64,000 nt of DNA, taken from NCBI GenBank assembly GCA_900073065.1, contig FJOG01000089.1, positions 7,441 through 71,440 of the forward strand. The letters run 5' to 3'. How positions within the stretch are numbered: the first letter of the stretch is position 1; the number at the start of each line of letters is the position of its first letter. Under the pieces are notes generated by a model that saw only the letters and a program-made list of their open reading frames with translations, searched no databases and had not been told where the DNA came from. Made by a program: the position numbers and the translations under genes. Source of the stretch: Phialocephala subalpina (taxonomy: Eukaryota > Ascomycota > Leotiomycetes > Helotiales > Mollisiaceae). Shown here one piece after another: positions 12,781 through 24,398 of the stretch.

Positions 12781-12989
12781 ATTTAAGAAAGAACCAAACG
12801 GATTCAGGCAAGATGGCTCTAGAAAAGTCGGCCTTGGGTGAGGAAATGCAGATGGTCGGGGCAAATGAGAATTAAGCCTGAAGCCCCGAAAAAATATGGT
12901 CCGCCCCCATTCTGCGCTAAGCCCTCGCGCAAGTACCACCGTACTCACACTAGCGGGCGCGAGCGGGAACACCGAAACTCCAACTCCCA

Positions 12990-14114
12990 AGACTTTAACA
13001 ATTAATTACTAGCCCTAACCCTTATATAAACTTACGCAAGCATACCATTATATAGCCCTAACATTGATCTTTCTGTGCACGTGTTTTTTATCCGGATATG
13101 TGGCTGTTTACTTGGGTAAACTTGTTTAGTCAAACTGTCACGTGACTAAAATCGGGAGGAGGCCGAGGCGCTAGCGTGTTTTGGAGCCGCCTTCTTTCCA
13201 GAAGAATCGGAGACTAACGTAGCCGGGCCGGAATCAGGGAGGCGACCCTACTCAGTATCACAACGGTAAGGTGCGAACTTGGCTAGCAAGTGCGTTGCTA
13301 TATGGATTCAAGATGCGCGGAACTTTTTCGCCCAGGAAAGAGCTTTATCTAGGTTTGCGAAACACGCCCTGCTATGCTGTGCTGTGCCGTGCCGCATTGA
13401 TGCTTCAAGGTTGTCAGAACAGATCACGTGCCGCTGAATGCTCGTGCAACATTATTATTAAACCTATTCTTTGCGCTGCTTCCTAGACTATATAATGTGT
13501 AGCAAATTACTTTTCGTATAAGCGAACTTCTCCAATGGGTGGATTCCAGTCCTTTGTAAGGAAAAGTTCGTTCAAATTTTGTGTTGTAAGATATTCCGAT
13601 AGAAGCAGCAGCTGCCCAAAAAATCCGACTTATTAAGGTTAACTATGCGGCTCCCCATCAATGTTCTTTCGCTTCTCCCAAATGTCGAGGGCCGAAAAGG
13701 GTGGAAATGGTCGAGCACATTTCTAAGCCTGCGCGATATCATAGCCGAGTGGGAGGAAAGGTAGGGAATCTCGACGTGGCAGGGCTGAAAGGAGGTGAAA
13801 TGGTCGAGCATATTTCTAAGCTTGCACGATATCATAGCCGAGTGGGAGGAGGGCAGGGAGCACCTCACATCTGACGTGAGACCAATCCAACTATACGTCG
13901 TAAAATTTGGATGCGCTGTATGAGACGCGAAGGGGCCAATTAATTAGGTACTTTCGATATACAGCTGTATTCCCTCGAATCAATGAGTTTTTAATCCTTA
14001 CATCAAGGTCCCACTGTTACATCCATTATTAGTCTGACCTGACTGTATTACTCTGATCCTAACAAGTAAACCATCCCTTCACTGATCCTTAAGATTAGCC
14101 TCAGGCCATAACTA
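12990..14114. other. Intergenic region with a 93-bp duplication
   Basis: No gene could be supported. It holds the upstream region of the NLR and, at about 13700-13860, a direct repeat (listed separately). The AT content rises locally near 13000-13060 and 13900-14110. Confidence 0.5.
13700..13860. repeat. Direct repeat, two units, period 93 bp
   Basis: GGTCGAGCACATTTCTAAGC at about 13709 recurs as GGTCGAGCATATTTCTAAGC at about 13802. In both units the match extends through GATATCATAGCCGAGTGGGAGG. The units are about 65 bp of close similarity, offset by 93 bp, with a few point differences. This is a local tandem duplication in non-coding DNA. Confidence 0.75.
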
Positions 14115-14120
14115 ATGGCC

Positions 14121-14127
14121 TATATAA
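14121..14127 (+). promoter_or_regulatory. TATA-like element
   Basis: TATATAA about 160 bp upstream of the ATG at 14286. Plausible core promoter for the following gene. Confidence 0.3.
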
Positions 14128-14285
14128 CAGATCTTAAGCCTGCCATGAAGTCGCTCTTTAATCTTCTCACTACATCACATTCTCTCATCAATTGGTCGCC
14201 TATTAAGTGTTATTTCAATAGTTTTACTGCATTAAACTACACAAATACGCATCCTTGTGATTTGCCAGATCATTCGATATTCAAG

Positions 14286-15101
14286 ATGAGCGCTACAGTT
14301 CGAGGATTTAAACTCGGCGAGATCAATGCCGCCGGCGCCGCCACCGCAGAATTCAGCCTCGTAGGACACCCTCCTTTGCAACAGATTGCCAATATGCAGG
14401 ATATGGAGCGCCGAATAATGGACGCTCGTCCAGGAATGTATATCAAGTACTTTCCCTGTCGATATGATGCAGTGACCGGCGACTTGAAAGTCGGTGGGGG
14501 TTACTTGTTTGACAGCCGGCAAAACGCTGAAGGCTACAACCATTGGGCCACGAATGAGTTTGAAGTTGATGGGCCCGGAGAACCACCAAAGAAAGAGAAG
14601 TTCTGGAGTCGATCGATTTTCAAGGACGTCCAACGACGGACCTGGGATGTAATTGGCGCCTGCAACTTCACCTTTCCTGATCAGCATGCCGTTGTTCGTT
14701 TTCAACGATGGAGTTACACCGATACTGCGGGGGATGATAATGCCATTGCTTTACTAAAACAAACCTATGAGATAATACGAGAAACTGCTCGCAAGCGACG
14801 AGGTGCTGGAGCGGTTTGGGTATTGATTCGACCAGAGGATCGATTGATTGGGATGGTCACGACTGTCTCTAAAGTTGCGGATGGAAACGACTCAACTGAA
14901 GCCGGGAATATGTCTATTGCTGAGCTGGAACGACAGCCATCTCTCGGAGCACATCTCCCTCCGCAGCTCGGTGCCGTGGAAGTATATAATCGGACGAGTC
15001 TGATGTTGACGATTTGGATGCCAACGTCAAGACTTGCAGGAGGTGTGCATCAAACGACTCCTAACTTCCCGTTGCTCCCCGCTGTGACAAACTTGTCATA
15101 A
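14286..15101 (+). CDS. Hypothetical protein, 271 residues
   Basis: A single-exon frame. The ATG at 14286 (MSATVRGFKLGEINAAGAAT) is preferred over an upstream in-frame ATG at 14115, because it has AAG before it and follows a TATA-like element. The protein has no signal peptide or membrane segment. It has an organised, globular composition with several Trp/Phe/Tyr-rich segments (IKYFPCRYDAVTGDLKVGGG, HAVVRFQRWSYTDTAG) and a basic patch (ARKRRGAGAVWVLIRPEDRL). I do not recognise the family. The even composition and absence of stops over 816 bp support a real gene. Confidence 0.6.
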   Translation: MSATVRGFKLGEINAAGAATAEFSLVGHPPLQQIANMQDMERRIMDARPGMYIKYFPCRYDAVTGDLKVGGGYLFDSRQNAEGYNHWATNEFEVDGPGEPPKKEKFWSRSIFKDVQRRTWDVIGACNFTFPDQHAVVRFQRWSYTDTAGDDNAIALLKQTYEIIRETARKRRGAGAVWVLIRPEDRLIGMVTTVSKVADGNDSTEAGNMSIAELERQPSLGAHLPPQLGAVEVYNRTSLMLTIWMPTSRLAGGVHQTTPNFPLLPAVTNLS

Positions 15102-15129
15102 ATTTAGAACCCAGCATGCAGATGGAAGG

Positions 15130-15770
15130 ATGATTGAGACTTTAGCTATAAAATACTGTTGTACTCAGGCCAATGCATTGTTCTGCACCGTTTTAGGCAT
15201 GCTTTATCCATCTGTGACTTGGTGGTATGTTACTTGCAAAAGTCCAAACCTCCATTTGCCGCGTGATGACTTCTTTACCACATTCAAGATGCACCCAACC
15301 AGCACTGGAAGTTGACGGGTGGGGTTACAGTATTGAGAATATTTTAATGCATAAAACAGGGCAGGTAAAAGACATGGGAAGTCCGGTAGCAAGACCTGGG
15401 TTAACAATAAGCCCTGCATTCTTTTTGAACCGATGCAAGCCGAAAATAGCAAACGTCCAACCCCGTGCAGATAGTAGAAGGATGTCAAGTATTATAAGCC
15501 GAAGTGTGACCCCAACCGCAACTGCATTGACTGGAAAGACGACAATAGTCCCTAACCTCTGGTTATACATCAAAAAAGAGAAGAACATAGGCGTGGTGAC
15601 TATTGGCAGGAACCAGCTTGCACAAGCGGAGGTGAAACAAAATACCAATGGTCTCCTCACTACTGTTTACCATGGTAAGCAATTGAGCTAATGAAAGGCG
15701 AAGTGCTCGGAATGTGAAAAATCCACATGGAATAGTTGATCTCACGAATGAGATTCTAGGCGGTAGTCAT
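15130..15770 (-). other. Possible membrane-protein remnant
   Basis: On the minus strand 15660-15325 is open and strongly hydrophobic (ASWFLPIVTTPMFFSFLMYN, TIVVFPVNAVAVGVTLRLII, LSARGWTFAIFGLH), suggesting three or four membrane helices. There is no convincing start or complete exon structure, and stops follow. It may be a fragment of an integral membrane protein. Family not recognised. Confidence 0.25.
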
Positions 15771-15949
15771 ATCTAGGTTTCCGATAGAAACAATTGAATA
15801 GTGGTGGATAGGCATTTCGGCATCCTGCATTTTGTTGGCCTTTTTAAAACACCTACTTGCTGACTTTGTAAACATATAATTATTGGCGGGGCTGTGTCTA
15901 GCTGCTTAGTCACTAAAGTTATAGGCAGCTCGACCCGAGATAGTGCATC

Positions 15950-16440
15950 ACGAACCCCAGTCACATCACATCTTTTACCTCCTAATAGAACCCCAAAATC
16001 GACACCTCCTCTATCCACGATGCGCAAAGATCCGAAGTCCATGGGCTCACTGTTCCCACATCTCTCCTCTTCGACTCTAAGCAAAAGCAGCTCCTTACGG
16101 ACATTTCCATCGCGATTGACACGAGAACAGGACTGATCACCAGAGTCTTCAAGCTAATCGAACAATTACCGCACCACAATGTGTCGGACTCCAATATAAT
16201 TGGCCTTCGCGGCCTCACAGTGCTCCCAGGCTTCGTAGATGCTCACACCCACATCTTTCTGTATCCATACCCAGAGACGCCTTCCCTGAATCAAATGCAC
16301 GATGAAAGCTTCGTGGAGAGGATCGTGGGCGCCACTACTCATCAAGGCTGCACTGGAAGCCGGCTACACCACGTACCGCGACCTTGGACTGAAGGTCTTC
16401 AAGATGCAGACGTTCATTTCAGAGACGCGAGGGACTAAGA
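15950..16440 (+). pseudogene. Amidohydrolase N-terminal fragment, frameshifted
   Basis: One frame reads from about 16000 through LFDSKQKQLLTDISIAIDT and GLTVLPGFVDAHTHIFLYPY, which is the start of a metal-dependent amidohydrolase (imidazolonepropionase/prolidase-like). The HTH of VDAHTHIF holds the first two metal-binding histidines. The frame then breaks: the expected continuation (ALEAGYTTYRDLG) is in another frame near 16350-16385, and the next part (EGLQDADVHFRDA) is back in the first. Two compensating frameshifts are therefore present. The coding sequence ends abruptly at 16437, where AT-rich repeat DNA begins, so the catalytic barrel is missing. The enzyme's substrate cannot be told. 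Confidence 0.75.
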
Positions 16441-17000
16441 ATTACCTTTAATAAGCAGCTCACGGAACTTATGGCAATTAAAATAATACTTAAAAATATA
16501 TAAACAAAGAAATAATAAGTTAATAAAAAGTATATATTATAAAGTAATAAAATAAATAAATAAATAATTTATTAATAATAATATTTTATATTTAATATTT
16601 AAATATTTTAAATATTTTATTTTATATAATAAATAAAATATGATTAATATTATTTAATTAAAGTTTTATTATAATTCAAATAATCGAATTAATAATAGTT
16701 TATTTAATATTTTTATTTTATAAAATTCTAAAAATTAATATATTTAATTAAATATATTAATTATATTAAATTTATTATTAGAAATTATATATATTATTTA
16801 TTTCGAAATTTAAATATATTAAAAAAGAAATTATAATTATAATTATTATTAAAAATAAGAATTAATCAAAAATCCAAAGAATAATAATAAATTATAAATT
16901 ATTTTAAAAATATAATAATTATTCTTTTTATAATTTCTTAAATTAAATAATATATTAATTATAATTACGAGTATTAGAAAATACGAAAAGAAGTTTGGAT
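16441..17000. repeat. AT-rich RIP-like block
   Basis: An extremely AT-rich run with no coding frame, abutting and apparently cutting the amidohydrolase relic. It resembles the other RIP-degraded blocks in the window. No LTR or terminal inverted repeat could be made out. Confidence 0.7.
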
Positions 17001-17205
17001 TGGATATATATAAAGCCCAAATGGGGCGCAAAGGTATAGGGCAGAGGTTAAATTGAAGGCAGGAGTATATAGATGGAGTTGGATGCCCTAGTTGAATTCT
17101 AGGAATTTTTGGCACTTTTTTGCGCACTTTCGCTGCTTTTTATCAAGGTCGCCAAGTCATTGGTCGTCGCCAAACAGCCTCACGCTACGCCCTCTCGCGC
17201 TCAAT

Positions 17206-18500
17206 ATGCAAGACGAGCGCCATGCATCTGAACTCAGCCAGTCATCATTCCCTAACATGGGGTTTGAGGGCGACGCTGGGGTCGGGTGAGGTTTTTTTTT
17301 TACTCCCTTGCTAACCTGATTAGTCGGATCGTGAATTATCGACTTGCCGAAAGTCGCCCCCATGCAGTATGCAACTGCAGCACAAGGCAACACCAACCAT
17401 ACAATGAGGACCGGCATCATCTTGTGCCGCCGCCGTCTGGAGCGACTAGCTATGTCGACGGTGTTGTGATCGATGATGGCCTTGGGCCGGCTCACGTCTC
17501 GGAGTCCTCTTTCACAAACGGCATTGTACCCAAGGCTTGGAATGATGGCCAAGTCAACCTGGTCTTTGACTCTTCTCTCCTCAATATTTCTTCTTGGGAT
17601 GGGCACTTAATTCCGGCTGGCAGCAATCTTGGCTTGAGTGGCTTTCGAGAGACCCTCCCGTCCCATCCACCCCCTCAATTTCAAGATGACGGATTCGACT
17701 TCATTGGACGTTCAGAGTGCAGTCCTTTGAGCTCCGTCTCCTATGCATCTGGGACCGCGAATCAGGTTTCCAATGGAGGGTACACCGGCTTCCTCTCTGT
17801 CGATGAGCAGGACATTTTCGGGCCTGAATTGCTAGACATGCGCAATGATTATTCATCTTTCGGCCCCTCGTTCGACTTGAACAATTTCCAGGTATCTGAT
17901 CAGTTCCTGGTGGATCGGAATCAGGGATTTGGCCATATGATGTCAGACAACACTGTCCCGACAACTGGGTGGATGGCTGCGACCTCTTTTCTTAATCCAA
18001 CTACAGTAGGTCCTTTCCAGCAAGGAACTCTACCATCATCCATGGCACAAGACTCGTTCAACCTTCAATACAACAATACTTTCATTCCTAGATCCAGCCA
18101 CCCCAATGGTTTTGGGGAAAGTGGTTCAATGGCGGCAATTCAAGTTCAACTTCCTACGTCCATCAATTCTCAAAACCAGCTGTCCGCCGCTGCCAATATC
18201 AGACCTCGTCATGGCCCCAATGGCCGATCCAGAACCCATCTAGCTTCCGCCAGACGTCAACACCATCAAATGACCCCACTAAGTACTACGCGATGCACAT
18301 AGCAACCATGCACCCGAAGCTTCAGACGCATCTCTGACCGCATCCGCCATGAGAGCAGCGTTCACCTCAACATTCAAGGCACTCATCTCTGTCCCGTTGC
18401 TAATTGTGTCAAGAGCCAGGGCACGGGATATAGTCGTGCTGATAAGGTTACGGAGCATTTGTGGAGGAAGCATGGAAATTTGGGGTATACGAAAGCTTGA
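17206..18500 (+). pseudogene. C2H2 zinc-finger protein with an internal stop in finger 1
   Basis: Model join(17206..17285,17324..18500) gives 418 codons with one in-frame TAG at 18300-18302. Exon 1 starts MQDERHASELSQSSFP; the 38 bp intron is short but GT-AG and in phase. The middle is a low-complexity Ser/Asn/Gln-rich region typical of fungal regulators. After the TAG the same frame carries on with CTRSFRRISDRIRHESSVH, which completes a C2H2 finger. A second finger follows (CPVANCVKSQGTGYSRADKV, then HLWRKH), and the frame ends with TGA at 18498-18500. The continuation shows that the stop is a point mutation (TGG or CAG to TAG would do), not the real end. Without readthrough the product loses its second finger and most of the first. 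It is probably an inactivated DNA-binding protein. Confidence 0.65.
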
Positions 18501-19516
18501 GAAAAGCTTGAGAAGTTGAAGGTTTAAAGGTGAGAGAGGGAGTTGGGGTGGGGTTCGGCTATTTCAGGAAGTGAGGATATGGGAAGGGGTGAGTGAAAGT
18601 GGGTAGTGAGCGAGTGTTTACGGCCGGCTTTCCTTGACTGAGTATCTGTCTTCGCGTTTAAATGTTATGTTTACTTTGTGCCCTACTTTAACACTTAGCT
18701 TCTTGAATTATACGATCTCTCGCATTTTTACTTTCGGTCCTACGTAATACACGCCAATTGCTGCTTTAGTAAATATCCTTCTCAGGAATGCAATTCCTTG
18801 GTACTAAGTCTGTCAGGCATGTAAAGGAAGTTTGGGTTGGCTTACTTTGGTGGCCCAATGATTGTGTATATAGTGCAACAGCTATTTTGTCAGTATTCCC
18901 TCAGCAGTTGATGCCTTCAACCAAACCTTAACATGATGAGCAAGTTGTGTGTACCACTTTTAGTCAAACGGTTCCCGCTACCTATCAAACTAATCCGTTG
19001 CCTTCGCTAGTAATGCCCTCATTAAAGCTTTTACGAGACGAGCAGTAAATTGTGGAGTGGATTTAAAGATAAAAAGCACCGAAATAAATGCTTCGAACGA
19101 TAACACGTATAATAATAGTAAAAAGGCTACTATAATTAAAAGTAGCGCTTACTAAAATATATATTAAAGACAAAAAGAATATAATAACGGCTTATATATT
19201 CTCATTAGATAAAAAAATACATTTAGTAATAATATATTTTATTAGAAAGTTTTCCTCGATAAAACTTTTTATATAAGAATGATTATAGTTTATATATACT
19301 TTAAAGAATATTTTATATAAAGTCTCTCTTTGAAAAATATAAAAGCAATAACGCAACTTAGCGTACGTAAATTTAGAGAAAGAATTTTATTCTCTAATTT
19401 CTGGATCATGAATAACCCCGTCCTCCTTACTCCTCTCCCCCAAAGGAAAAAGAAGTGGCAAAGCAATATTCAGGAGCTAGTCTGATACTAGCCTCCGAAT
19501 TCTCCCACAAGAGAAG
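18501..19516. other. Intergenic, partly AT-rich
   Basis: No gene. About 19060-19400 is AT-rich and RIP-like with no reading frame; the rest is ordinary spacer. Confidence 0.5.
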
Positions 19517-22089
19517 CTATATAATTCGAACCGTAGTTCTTTTCGGCGACTGCTTAGAAACCTCGATCCATGCTTTGGCCTCGACCATATCGACCGTCGG
19601 TCTCTTGACTTCTATCTCGAATTTTTTCCAGTCCTCTTCCCCAAGATTCTTCCACTTCTTTGTCTCAGTCCTATGCGTATCAGGTGCAATCATAGATAGC
19701 TGCAAAGGCCTTCTCAGAGCGATGACACCAACTCGTCGATATTCGTAGTCCTTCGAGCCTGTACTTTCGAGGAGCAAAAGATTCGCTGCTCCTTTCATGG
19801 CTTCCTTCTCGTTGTCTTTGTCTTCTTCTGGTATACCCTCTGTTTGCGCTATCAAGAAGGCAGCGAATCGTTGATTGGGGTGTGAGATGTGCTGCTGTTC
19901 GAATTCGAAGGTCTCGTTGGCGCCTTTGTTCAAAAGTTGCAGTGCGAATGTGTGTAAGGCGGGGTATTTGGAGGAATCAGGATTGATATTGACCGATGCA
20001 GGAATGTTCTTGTATTCTTCCCACGAAGGAGAGGCATTTCTCCAGTATTCAGCCCAGAGATCTCCAAGCGGAAAGAGAGATCCCTTGATGGTAAGATACC
20101 CAGACTGCAGCTGCCCAAACTCATCCCCTCCTTCCAAAGGCTCGAGATTGATCTTGACAGGGGTGGCGATATTCTTGATCGGAATACCATCATCGATGGC
20201 ACTATTGTACATCGCGACTCGTCCACCATTGATCCCAGCCCAAGACCACGAAGGAGCCCGATAGGCAGTTGGTTTGGTGAAATCCATGTCCGGTGGCTCG
20301 TACAGTCTCTTCTTGCTCTTGTCGAGCCGGACTCCTTGTCTCCACCAGCAAAGAGATTGCAAAAGTTCGGATTCCCACATTCCAGCACAATACTTATCTT
20401 TCGTGATGTCTGCAAATGCTCGAGCTACCCCTCCGAGTGCGGGGAGAATGTCGGTGTCTTTGGTGTAGTTTCGTCTGCTGTATTCGAAGATGATTTCGAA
20501 CCATCGGGTGTAAGGATTCAGGTTCAAAGATTCTTGCATGTTGTACTGTGCAGCAGTGTCAGTTTGTGGGTTCTCGTGATGAGGACTGTGGAGGCTGTAG
20601 AGAACATACGCCTGAGCTTGCCAAATACTTTGGCAACCATCCAATACGAGCTTTTCGAGTTTCGAGAGCTGAGATCTGCTTGAGAAGACCAAATTGCAAG
20701 TTTTGCTTCACGGCAGTCGTTTTGTTCTTCCGATTCTTGTTGTGGAAGAAGTCTTTGCTGTCAAACATATGGTCCATCATCATAACGTGACCACTTTCTG
20801 TGAAGCGTCCTCTGCTGCATTCCCATACGATTTGATCCTTGCGAAATGACAAGCTTCGCGGTGCCAGAAGACCCTCCTGCAAAGTCCATATTCTGGTCTG
20901 CAGTGGATTCGTGTACGACATATCAACGGCGTTGCGGAAGCTGGGACGAAGCCAGACCTTGATTTGTTCCTTCCCAGCTCGGAAAGGTAGCTCGCAAGGC
21001 GTCCATGTAATAGGTGGACGAGGAGCAAATATGCCAGCTCTGGTGGATGGAGACTCAGAAGCAATGATTGTGAATGCAGCTCCGGAGTATACGTCCTGCA
21101 TTCGAGCTGCTTCAGCTCTCCAGTCGGTAGCGGAATCTTGCAAGATACACAGAGCATCGATCCAGAGGTATTGTAGACCCACGTCCCGAGTGACTTTGAT
21201 GGCATCTCGAAGCGTGCCTGGCCACTTCTCCAGAGGAATTCCAGTTCTGAATTCTTCGAAAGTGTCACTTCTGAGCGTGAACTTGGTGACGCCAGGTCCC
21301 CAGCAGTAGCTGAGAGCGACCCAAGAGACGGTGCTTGGGAGTTCTTCGACCTCGAGGCGGGGCTGATCATTGCCGTCCTTGGTTCCGACATTGATGAGGC
21401 GTGTTGGTCGGCGGAATACTTTTGCAGGACCACATTCTGGATGATTGAGAAGACACTCCTGGAACCACTCACTCGCCGTTGCTCTGCAGATCTCGGAGTC
21501 TGAGTGAGTGGCTACTGGAGTCCCTATGAACTTTGAAGTCTTTCGAGGCGCGGAGTCTGGAGCGTGTCAGCTTCACTTTGAAGCAACTTGTTTCGATCCA
21601 CTCACCTCGTTCGGAAAAGGCGTCAAAAGTGCACAAGGTGCGAGATGAATGACCGTCTGGCCTCTGAGTCACGATGATGATCGGCATCTCAGCCTTGGAG
21701 ACGCTGTGACTGCTAGTCCCAATGAACAGCTGACCTTGTCCGGCATCATCAATTGCTCTGTCTACCGATTCAGATCGCTGAGGATTTCCGGACCAAGACT
21801 CCCAGATTAATTTGCAGAATGTGCAGCCAGTTTTTGCTGAGGACTCCAGAGCACCCAAATTATTTTGATGTCGGAAAAAGTCAGGCAATCCAGGCTTGTA
21901 TTCCAGAAAATCGTCGAGAAGACCAGTTAATCGGGTCTTTGCGGTAGTTGATGTCTGCGCTTCAGATTGAGAGAGGAGTTCACGGATATCGAGTTGCTGA
22001 CAGATGTTGCAGAGGTGTAGCGACTGCGTGGAGGAATCGCCAGCATCCAAGGTTAACTGCTCAAGTTCAGCTGATGGTTCGGAGAACAT
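19517..22089 (-). CDS. HET-domain (heterokaryon incompatibility) protein
   Basis: Model complement(join(19517..20545,20610..21556,21606..22089)), 819 residues, introns of 48 and 64 bp with matching phases. The N-terminus has a CxxC-type pair (LCNICQQLD) and TGCTFCKLIWES, as in many HET proteins. The HET domain spans about residues 240-400: WVALSYCWGP, then YLWIDALCILQD, ending with RIWTLQEGLLAPRSLSF. The C-terminal half contains RAPSWSWAGINGG, a motif common after HET domains. Such proteins control vegetative incompatibility and associated cell death; its partner is unknown. The frame is open throughout, unlike the other two HET genes here. The second intron's exact ends are inferred. Confidence 0.85.
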
Positions 22090-22644
22090 TTTCGCCGGAA
22101 TCGCCGCTGTTCATCAACTGTATATCTTCGTTGAGTGTCGTGGGAAGCTGGAAACTGTTGACGATGCGCCGATAAATAAAACCGCGTTGGGCAGCGTCTC
22201 TTCCAACGTCCAGGGTTCGAGAAGACATCGATGTGCCCAATCAGATCCAAAGAAGGGGGTGGCACAGCAGGTTGATCCTTCAGTCCAAAAACATCAAAGA
22301 TGGCGGGGCATGAAACGGTCAGCGCAATGCTGCAAGCGAGTGGATCTTGGGGGCGTAAAGTGGGGGCCAGAGTTTGAAAGTCAGCCCTATGGAGCTACCA
22401 GTTCGTGGAAAGACAAGAATTTGATGAACAACCACCTGAGTCATTCCTCAACTCTAACTCTTGGCCTGGAGGTCTCGGAGGCGCACCCAACAACCTATTC
22501 AAACTGGAACCCCAGATAATGCGCAAAAATTTGACTGCATGATCGATTACCGACACCAATCCCCTATTCCTCCGAGATTCCTGTCGCGTCGTCACGGACC
22601 TGGGCGTCATGAATCCAGATCAATGAAAGGGAAGCTGCATATCG
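22090..22644. other. Intergenic spacer
   Basis: The spacer between the HET gene's start and the Zn2Cys6 gene's end. Short ORFs show no motif. Nothing further seen. Confidence 0.5.
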
Positions 22645-24398
22645 TTACCAGAACCGGCTGGAGCCGATAGGTTGGTCCAGTGCCCACTGTATCCATGGCT
22701 GCCACTCCGCTCCCAAAGCAAGCCTGATGTTCTCCAGTAGGCCTGGGCCCAAGCCCCTCAAGTACCAAATATTGTCGTTCTTCTTCAACAGAACACAGTA
22801 GTGTGCCAGCAGGACCAGTGCTCTTGGATCTTGTTCATAGATCAACTCTACAAACTCCTGGCTGACACTGCCTGCCCACATGTGAATTGAAGTCTTGATG
22901 TGTAGTGTCTTGGACGACGAGTGTAAGAGTGCGGAGACTCTACGTAGCCCCGCCAGCGCGTCCATACAGAGCTCATCTTTGTGCTCGTCATTTGACAACA
23001 GATGGCTTGCCGCTACATCGGAGGAAGGATTAAATGTCGAGCTGAGAGGGAACAAGGCTTCGAGTTCGACAAGTTTCTCATCGTTCGTCTTACCTGGGGG
23101 GTTCTTCTGGTCCATCTCGTAGAGAGTTGCTTCAACAACTAGTGGAGACAATGGTCCCTTGATGATCTCATCCCAATTATTCAGCAGCAATGCCATGAGA
23201 CCTCTCATCGTCTGAAACCAGTGTGGTTGATCATCACCTCTACTTGGTATCCTGCATCGATCAACCTTTCGTCCGGCTTGGAGGAAATCAGGTGACGCCA
23301 TGATGTAGTAGACCAGAGAGCCGGCGAAAGCAAAGATGGCATGGATGCTTTTAGGGGTTGGGTGATTCATCGATGTTCGGAATGAAGGGAGGGCTGATGA
23401 TGCAAGTGCTACGGCCGAGGTTTGTAGAAGTTGTTTGCGATGAGGTTGGACGGTGGAGAGGTGTAGGGCTGAAATAGCTTGGATGCCAGAGAGAAGGAAG
23501 GGATGCTCGAATGCCATGCGTGGGATAGTTTCTCTCCACACTGAGGGTGGGCGACTGTCAGCGAGGGAGGCGTAGAGGTATGTCGTATAGNNNNNNNNNN
23601 NNNNNNNNNNNNNNNNNNNNNNNNNNNNNNNNNNNNNNNNNNNNNNNNNNNNNNNNNNNNNNNNNNNNNNNNNNNNNNNNNNNNNNNNNNNNNNNNNNNN
23701 NNNNNNNNNNNNNNNNNNNNNNNNNNNNNNNNNNNNNNNNNNNNNNNNNNNNNNNNNNNNNNNNNNNNNNNNNNNNNNNNNNNNNNNNNNNNNNNNNNNN
23801 NNNNNNNNNNNNNNNNNNNNNNNNNNNNNNNNNNNNNNNNNNNNNNNNNNNNNNNNNNNNNNNNNNNNNNNNNNNNNNNNNNNNNNNNNNNNNNNNNNNN
23901 NNNNNNNNNNNNNNNNNNNNNNNNNNNNNNNNNNNNNNNNNNNNNNNNNNNNNNNNNNNNNNNNNNNNNNNNNNNNNNNNNNNNNNNNNNNNNNNNNNNN
24001 NNNNNNNNNNNNNNNNNNNNNNNNNNNNNNNNNNNNNNNNNNNNNNNNNNNNNNNNNNNNNNNNNNNNNNNNNNNNNNNNNNNNNNNNNNNNNTGATACA
24101 GAAGTTCGGTAGTTTGAAGATCGAATGGAGAAGGTGAAAGCTCGGGGCTAAGGGTGGCGGTCCGAGGGAGGCTGGTCATGGACTCGCCTCGAGAGAGAGG
24201 GGTGTTGGGAGTAAGAAATTCAAAGCTGCATTGGAGTTTGTTTCGGTTGCAGCTTGTACATGATGGTTTGGTTTCGTCACACTGGGGCCTGTTAGCATGA
24301 GATGAATCGCGAGGGGTGTTACTAACCTTGACTCTTCGACGCTTGCATTGCGTGCAGCCTCTCCTCGTCTTCTTGTGGGGTTTCCTCACCTGCGGCAT
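22645..24398 (-). CDS. Zn2Cys6 transcription factor, UPC2/sterol-uptake-control type
   Basis: Exon 1 (24327-24398) starts MPQVRKPHKKTRRGC. A 45 bp intron (24282-24326) splits the binuclear zinc cluster exactly between Lys and Cys; splicing gives CTQCKRRRVKC followed by DETKPSCTSCNRNKLQC, a complete Zn2Cys6 motif (residues about 15-42). Exon 2 runs into an assembly gap (23591-24093). After the gap the frame resumes with YTTYLYASLADSR and IPRMAFEHPFLLSGIQAISA, a helical segment like that of UPC2-type sterol regulators and related Zn2Cys6 proteins. It ends at 22645 (GSSRFW). The domain order and short linker fit a regulator of about 400-450 residues acting in the nucleus. Target genes are not evident from the neighbourhood. 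About 165 residues are hidden by the gap, which could also contain another intron. Confidence 0.75.
23591..24093. other. Assembly gap (503 N)
   Basis: A run of N inside the Zn2Cys6 gene. ORFs drawn through it are artefacts. Confidence 0.99.

Noticed and set aside
23547..24137. ORFs running through the N gap at 23591-24093
   Set aside because: Open only because N is not read as a stop.
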